DNA from: Streptomyces sp. NBC_01241
GTDB taxonomy: Bacteria; Actinomycetota; Actinomycetes; Streptomycetales; Streptomycetaceae
Assembly (NCBI RefSeq): GCF_041435435.1
Contig: NZ_CP108494.1
Span: 1,674,001-1,738,000, forward strand
Length of the DNA: 64,000 nt
Direction: 5' to 3'
The notes under the pieces are model-generated. The model was not told the DNA's origin, ran no database searches, and saw nothing but the letters and a program-made list of their open reading frames with translations. Position numbers and translations under genes: made by a program. Each line of letters starts with the position of its first letter. Position 1 is the first letter of the stretch. Below are positions 61,149-64,000 of the stretch, piece after piece.

Positions 61149-61934
61149 GTGACCCAGGTGCCTCAGATGCCCAAACTGTCCCAGGGACCCGCCTTCGCCC
61201 CCGATTCGCTGGTCCTGAACCGCAAACTTCCGTTGTGGTACCAGGTCTCGCAGTCGTTGCGCGCCTCGATACTGGGCCGTACCAAGGACGCCTCGGCGCG
61301 GCTGCCGACCGAGGAGCAGCTCGCCGCGCACTACGGTGTCAGTGTTCTGACGATGCGCCAGGCGCTCAAGGAGCTGGAGACGGAAGGGCTGATCAGCAGG
61401 CACCGGCGGCGCGGCACGTTCATCGAGCCGCGCGCCCGCCGGGTGTCACCGGTCCGGCTGCTGGGGTCGATCGACGCGATCGTGGCCCAGCAGTCGGGCG
61501 AGCGGGCCGAGGTCCTCGGCCACGGCCCGCTCGCCGTGCCGGGCGATCTCACCGAGTATTTCCCCGACTGCGCCGAGGTGGTCAGCTACCGCAGGCTGCG
61601 CCGCGACGGGGAGAGCGACGAGCCCACCAACTGGGCGGAGAACGCGGTGCGTCCCGAGGTGGCGGCCCGGCTCGATGTCGCCGATCTCGAACGCTGGCCG
61701 ATGACCAAGGTGCTGCGCGACCGGGTCGGCGTCCGGATCGCGCGCATCACCGACACGGTCGAGGCGCGCCTCGCGGACCCGGCGACCGCCGAACTCCTCC
61801 AGGTCCCGCTGCTGAGCCCGATCCTGTTCTACACGGGGGTGACGTACGACGAGAGCGGCCGGGTGGTGGATGTGGCACAGATCCGCTACCGGGGCGACCG
61901 GTTCTCCTTCTCGGTGACCGTGGAAGCGCGCTGA
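61149..61934 (+). CDS. GntR-family regulator with UTRA effector domain
   Basis: The 261-residue protein starts at GTG 61149. It has a GntR winged helix (LPTEEQLAAHYGVSVLTMRQALKELETEGLISRHRRRGTFI) and a C-terminal UTRA domain (WPMTKVLRDRVGVRIARITDTVEARLADPATAELLQVPLLSPILFYTGVTYDESGRVVDVAQIRYRGDRFSF). Located 65 bases after hmgA in the same direction, it is a good candidate regulator of aromatic amino-acid breakdown, sensing an organic acid such as homogentisate. Confidence 0.88.
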   Translation: MTQVPQMPKLSQGPAFAPDSLVLNRKLPLWYQVSQSLRASILGRTKDASARLPTEEQLAAHYGVSVLTMRQALKELETEGLISRHRRRGTFIEPRARRVSPVRLLGSIDAIVAQQSGERAEVLGHGPLAVPGDLTEYFPDCAEVVSYRRLRRDGESDEPTNWAENAVRPEVAARLDVADLERWPMTKVLRDRVGVRIARITDTVEARLADPATAELLQVPLLSPILFYTGVTYDESGRVVDVAQIRYRGDRFSFSVTVEAR

Positions 61935-61994
61935 CGCCCCGCCCTCCGACGCCGTTACGATGCCGGAGGCGGTGGCGACGGGGAGGACGACACG

Positions 61995-63227
61995 GTGGCA
62001 GCACGGGCGGGCGCCGGAGCCGGCGGGGGCGACGACAGCCCGTTGCTCGACGACCTCATGCCATGGTCCGTACGACCGCTGCGGACCGGGCGTCCCTGGG
62101 TGAGGGCCCCGGACGCCGGTTCGCTCAGGGCCCGTTGGGAGCGGCTGGTCCGGACGGAGGCCGCCGAGCGCGAACGGCTGTTTGGGCCCACCCGTCTGCG
62201 TACCCCGCGGACGCCGGTGGCGGCGCTTCCGGGACAGGCCACCGGCACCGGGCGGTTCGCCCGCGAGAGCGGACCGTGCCCCGAGCCGGTACGGATCCTG
62301 CACGGCCCGTTCGACGAACAGTGGCTGCTCCCCGACCACCGGCTGATCGACGCGGCCCGCCCCGAGCTGTGGCGGGTCGCCGACGGGCACCAGCTCTTCG
62401 CCGTGGAGCACGGCTACGTGCCCCAGGACACCGGCCCCGCCCTGTCCGTGACGGCACTCCTGCCCGACGGCCACTCCCCTGCCGGCCGGCCGGGCCGGAT
62501 CCGGCCGCTGTACCGGCGCCCCGGAGGTCTCGAACCCAACCTGGTCCCGGGACTCCTCGCACTGCTCCGGGACCGCCACGGGGATGCGGTCACGGACCGG
62601 TCCGTGCTGGCGTGGACACTGGCGGCGGCCCGTCACTCCCCCGCCGGGTGCGTGGTCCCGCTGCCGGCCGACACGGCGCACTGGTCGGCAGGCGTGGAGC
62701 TGGGGCAGGAGCTGCTGCGGCTGCAACTGCGCGGCGCCCGGGGCGGGGAGCGCCCGCGGCTGCCCGGCGGACGCCGCCCCTATGTGCGGGCCTCGGTTCC
62801 GCCCGTACCGGCCACGCTGGAGTACGACCCGGCCGACGAGGCGCTCCTGCTCGGCACGGGCCGCATCTCGCCCGTGCCCGCCGGGGCGTGGGAGTTCCGG
62901 GTGGGCGGCGTCCGGATGCTGGAGCTCTGGTTCGAACGCCGTACGACGGTGGCCGGGGCCGGGGCAGAGGACATGGACGGCCTGGAAGCGGTCCGGCCGC
63001 GTACCTGGCTCCAGGAGTGGACCTCGGAGCTGCTGGAACTGATCACCCTGCTCGCCCTGCTGGCCGAACTCCGGCCCCGGCGGGAGGGCCTGACGGACGG
63101 CCCGCGGATCACGGCCGACGACCTCCGCGCGGCGGGTGTCCTGCCGGTCCCGGTCGCGGCCCGGCGGCCGGCCTCGGTGCTCGACCATCAGGAGGAGGGC
63201 CCGGACGGGCAGTTCGCGCTGCTGTGA
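61995..63227 (+). CDS. Stand-alone type ISP restriction/modification C-terminal-like protein
   Basis: The 410-residue protein begins with GTG 61995 and matches the Streptomyces family annotated as type ISP restriction/modification enzyme: SPLLDDLMPWSVRPLRTGRPWV, PEPVRILHGPFDEQWLLPDHRLIDAARPELWRV, RPLYRRPGG and PRLPGGRRPYVRA. Full type ISP enzymes exceed 1500 residues with nuclease, helicase and methyltransferase domains; none of those is here. It resembles only the target-recognition end. No restriction or methylase gene is nearby, so its role is open. Confidence 0.75.
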   Translation: MAARAGAGAGGGDDSPLLDDLMPWSVRPLRTGRPWVRAPDAGSLRARWERLVRTEAAERERLFGPTRLRTPRTPVAALPGQATGTGRFARESGPCPEPVRILHGPFDEQWLLPDHRLIDAARPELWRVADGHQLFAVEHGYVPQDTGPALSVTALLPDGHSPAGRPGRIRPLYRRPGGLEPNLVPGLLALLRDRHGDAVTDRSVLAWTLAAARHSPAGCVVPLPADTAHWSAGVELGQELLRLQLRGARGGERPRLPGGRRPYVRASVPPVPATLEYDPADEALLLGTGRISPVPAGAWEFRVGGVRMLELWFERRTTVAGAGAEDMDGLEAVRPRTWLQEWTSELLELITLLALLAELRPRREGLTDGPRITADDLRAAGVLPVPVAARRPASVLDHQEEGPDGQFALL

Positions 63228-63248
63228 AGGGCACCCGAGGCCCGCGCG

Positions 63249-63956
63249 CTACCGGTCGAAGGAGTCCAGCACCCGGTGCAGCGCCCGGTCGAAGACCCCG
63301 TCCAGATCGATCGGCCCGGGGTCCTCGGCGAATCCCGCCGCCATCCGCGGATACCTCCCGGTCGCGATCTGGCTGATCAGATAGTTCGTGCGCACGGCGT
63401 GCTCCTGTTCCTCGGACCAGGGCAGCGACCGGCTGCGCTCCGCCGTGGCGATCTCGTTGGCCACATAGGTGGTGACCACACCGTTGACCATGGCGATGAG
63501 TTCCATTTTCTCGCCGAACCGTGCGTCCACCCCGTCCAGGCAGCTGAGCGCGTACTCCAGGTACCGCAGGACGTTCGGGCTGAAGCCGTACACGGGTGAC
63601 ATCAGGCGTGGCACCCAGGTGTGGCGGTGCATCATCGCGCGGGCCTGATGGGCCAGCGCGATGAGATCGGCACGCCAGTCGCCGGACGGCTCCGGGAACT
63701 CGTACCCGCTGCTGACCGCGTCGAGCATCAGCTCGTACAGATCCTCCTTGCGCGGCACGTAGTTGTAGAGCGACATCGTCCCGCAGCCGAGTTCGGCGGC
63801 CACTTTCCGCATGGACACCGCGTCGAGCCCCTCCGCGTCCGCGATACGGACGGCGGCCGCCGCGATGTCGGCGCGGCTGAAAGCGGGCTTGGGGCCGCGG
63901 CCCGCACGCTCGGGGCGCGCCCAGATCACTTCGGGTACAGCGGTTCGCCCCGCCAT
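63249..63956 (-). CDS. TetR-family regulator with C-terminal TetR-like domain
   Basis: The 235-residue protein has the helix-turn-helix AVRIADAEGLDAVSMRKVAAELGCGTMSLYNYVPRKEDLYELML and a TetR_C-like effector domain (MMHRHTWVPRLMSPVYGFSPNVLRYLEYAL). An extended N-terminus (MAGRTAVPEVIWARPERAGRGPKPA) precedes the DNA-binding part, typical of regulators beside ABC or MFS drug exporters. Such genes usually have a divergent transporter; that region lies beyond the window edge. A perfect palindrome sits about 30 bases upstream of the start. Confidence 0.9.
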   Translation of the reverse strand: MAGRTAVPEVIWARPERAGRGPKPAFSRADIAAAAVRIADAEGLDAVSMRKVAAELGCGTMSLYNYVPRKEDLYELMLDAVSSGYEFPEPSGDWRADLIALAHQARAMMHRHTWVPRLMSPVYGFSPNVLRYLEYALSCLDGVDARFGEKMELIAMVNGVVTTYVANEIATAERSRSLPWSEEQEHAVRTNYLISQIATGRYPRMAAGFAEDPGPIDLDGVFDRALHRVLDSFDR

Positions 63957-63985
63957 TGATCATCACCTCTCCCACCATCGTAGTT

Positions 63986-64000
63986 ACGTACACCGTACGT
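63986..64000. promoter_or_regulatory. TetR-type operator at the right edge
   Basis: ACGTACACCGTACGT has perfect 6-bp arms around a 3-base spacer, 30-44 bases upstream of the TetR gene start at 63956. It is a likely operator controlling the TetR gene and a divergent gene outside the window. Confidence 0.6.

Noticed and set aside
1..64000. Natural-product gene cluster, prophage or CRISPR system
   Set aside because: No megasynthase, phage structural gene, cas gene or spaced repeat array was found on either strand.

Overview
The window is chromosomal DNA of a Streptomyces or a very close relative. GC is very high, GTG starts and coupled GTGA/ATGA stop-start overlaps are frequent, and TetR-family regulators are numerous. 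It also carries mycothiol genes (mshC and a mycothiol-dependent formaldehyde dehydrogenase), two chaplin genes (chpC/chpH type), a Streptomyces-type SoxR, DUF3090 and DUF5703. From memory, the gene order (mshC, DUF3090, chpC-chpH, gluconate genes, SDR/TetR, NamZ, hmgA) resembles the S. coelicolor segment from about SCO1663 to SCO1715. No integrase, transposase, CRISPR array, rRNA or secondary-metabolite megasynthase is visible, so this looks like core-arm chromosome and not an island.

Layout. 1-7.4 kb: edge-truncated secreted GH31 glycosidase, mshC, the SCO1664-like/DUF3090 pair, a histidine phosphatase, CorA, and a ferritin-like remnant. 7.6-12.8 kb: F420-type LLM oxidoreductase, aldo/keto reductase coupled to a RecD2-like protein with degenerate ATPase motifs, and a hypothetical. 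12.8-14.3 kb: DUF5703 and two chaplins. 14.4-19 kb: M20 peptidase, tRNA-Leu(GAG), pseudouridine synthase, an MBL hydrolase coupled to the mycothiol formaldehyde dehydrogenase, and an amidohydrolase relic. 19-22 kb: gluconate regulator, kinase and permease. 22-30 kb: ASCH protein, FAD dehydrogenase, DMT transporter, Nudix hydrolase, two DUF202 membrane proteins, a chimeric deletion scar, then an APH-like kinase plus acyl-CoA dehydrogenase. 30-34.6 kb: a 1536-residue HEAT-repeat protein. 34.9-37.5 kb: LysR, TetR, a collapsed acyl-CoA synthetase and an SDR. 37.7-41.9 kb: NamZ-type muramidase and a secreted penicillin-acylase-family enzyme. 42-46.9 kb: zinc-ribbon hypothetical, SoxR, MaoC, TetR, YiaA, acyl-CoA dehydrogenase, TetR. 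47-51.5 kb: ArsR-like regulator, EamA exporter, truncated PPK2, alcohol and aldehyde dehydrogenases. 52.4-55.3 kb: ABC exporter and TetR. 55.3-59.6 kb: an unusual three-gene envelope operon (membrane protein, cupredoxin-like lipoprotein, beta-helix membrane protein). 59.8-64 kb: homogentisate dioxygenase, GntR/UTRA regulator, type ISP-like protein, TetR.

How genes work together. MshC makes the mycothiol precursor, and the MscR-like dehydrogenase with its coupled hydrolase uses mycothiol to clear formaldehyde. The gluconate trio imports and phosphorylates gluconate under a divergent GntR. Two TetR genes appear to own small fatty-acid/alcohol-type regulons, because near-identical operator-like sequences recur: one 17-bp site lies before both maoC and its neighbouring tetR, and one 20-bp site (17/20 identical) lies between an acyl-CoA dehydrogenase and tetR and again before the aldehyde/alcohol dehydrogenase operon.

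Two things stand out. First, at least five protein genes survive only as pieces (ferritin-like, amidohydrolase, enolase-superfamily fused to quinone oxidoreductase, acyl-CoA synthetase, PPK2), all lying between otherwise intact genes, which suggests repeated small deletions. Second, the three-gene beta-helix/cupredoxin/membrane operon and the ATPase-degenerate RecD2-like protein look like real, uncharacterised functional units.
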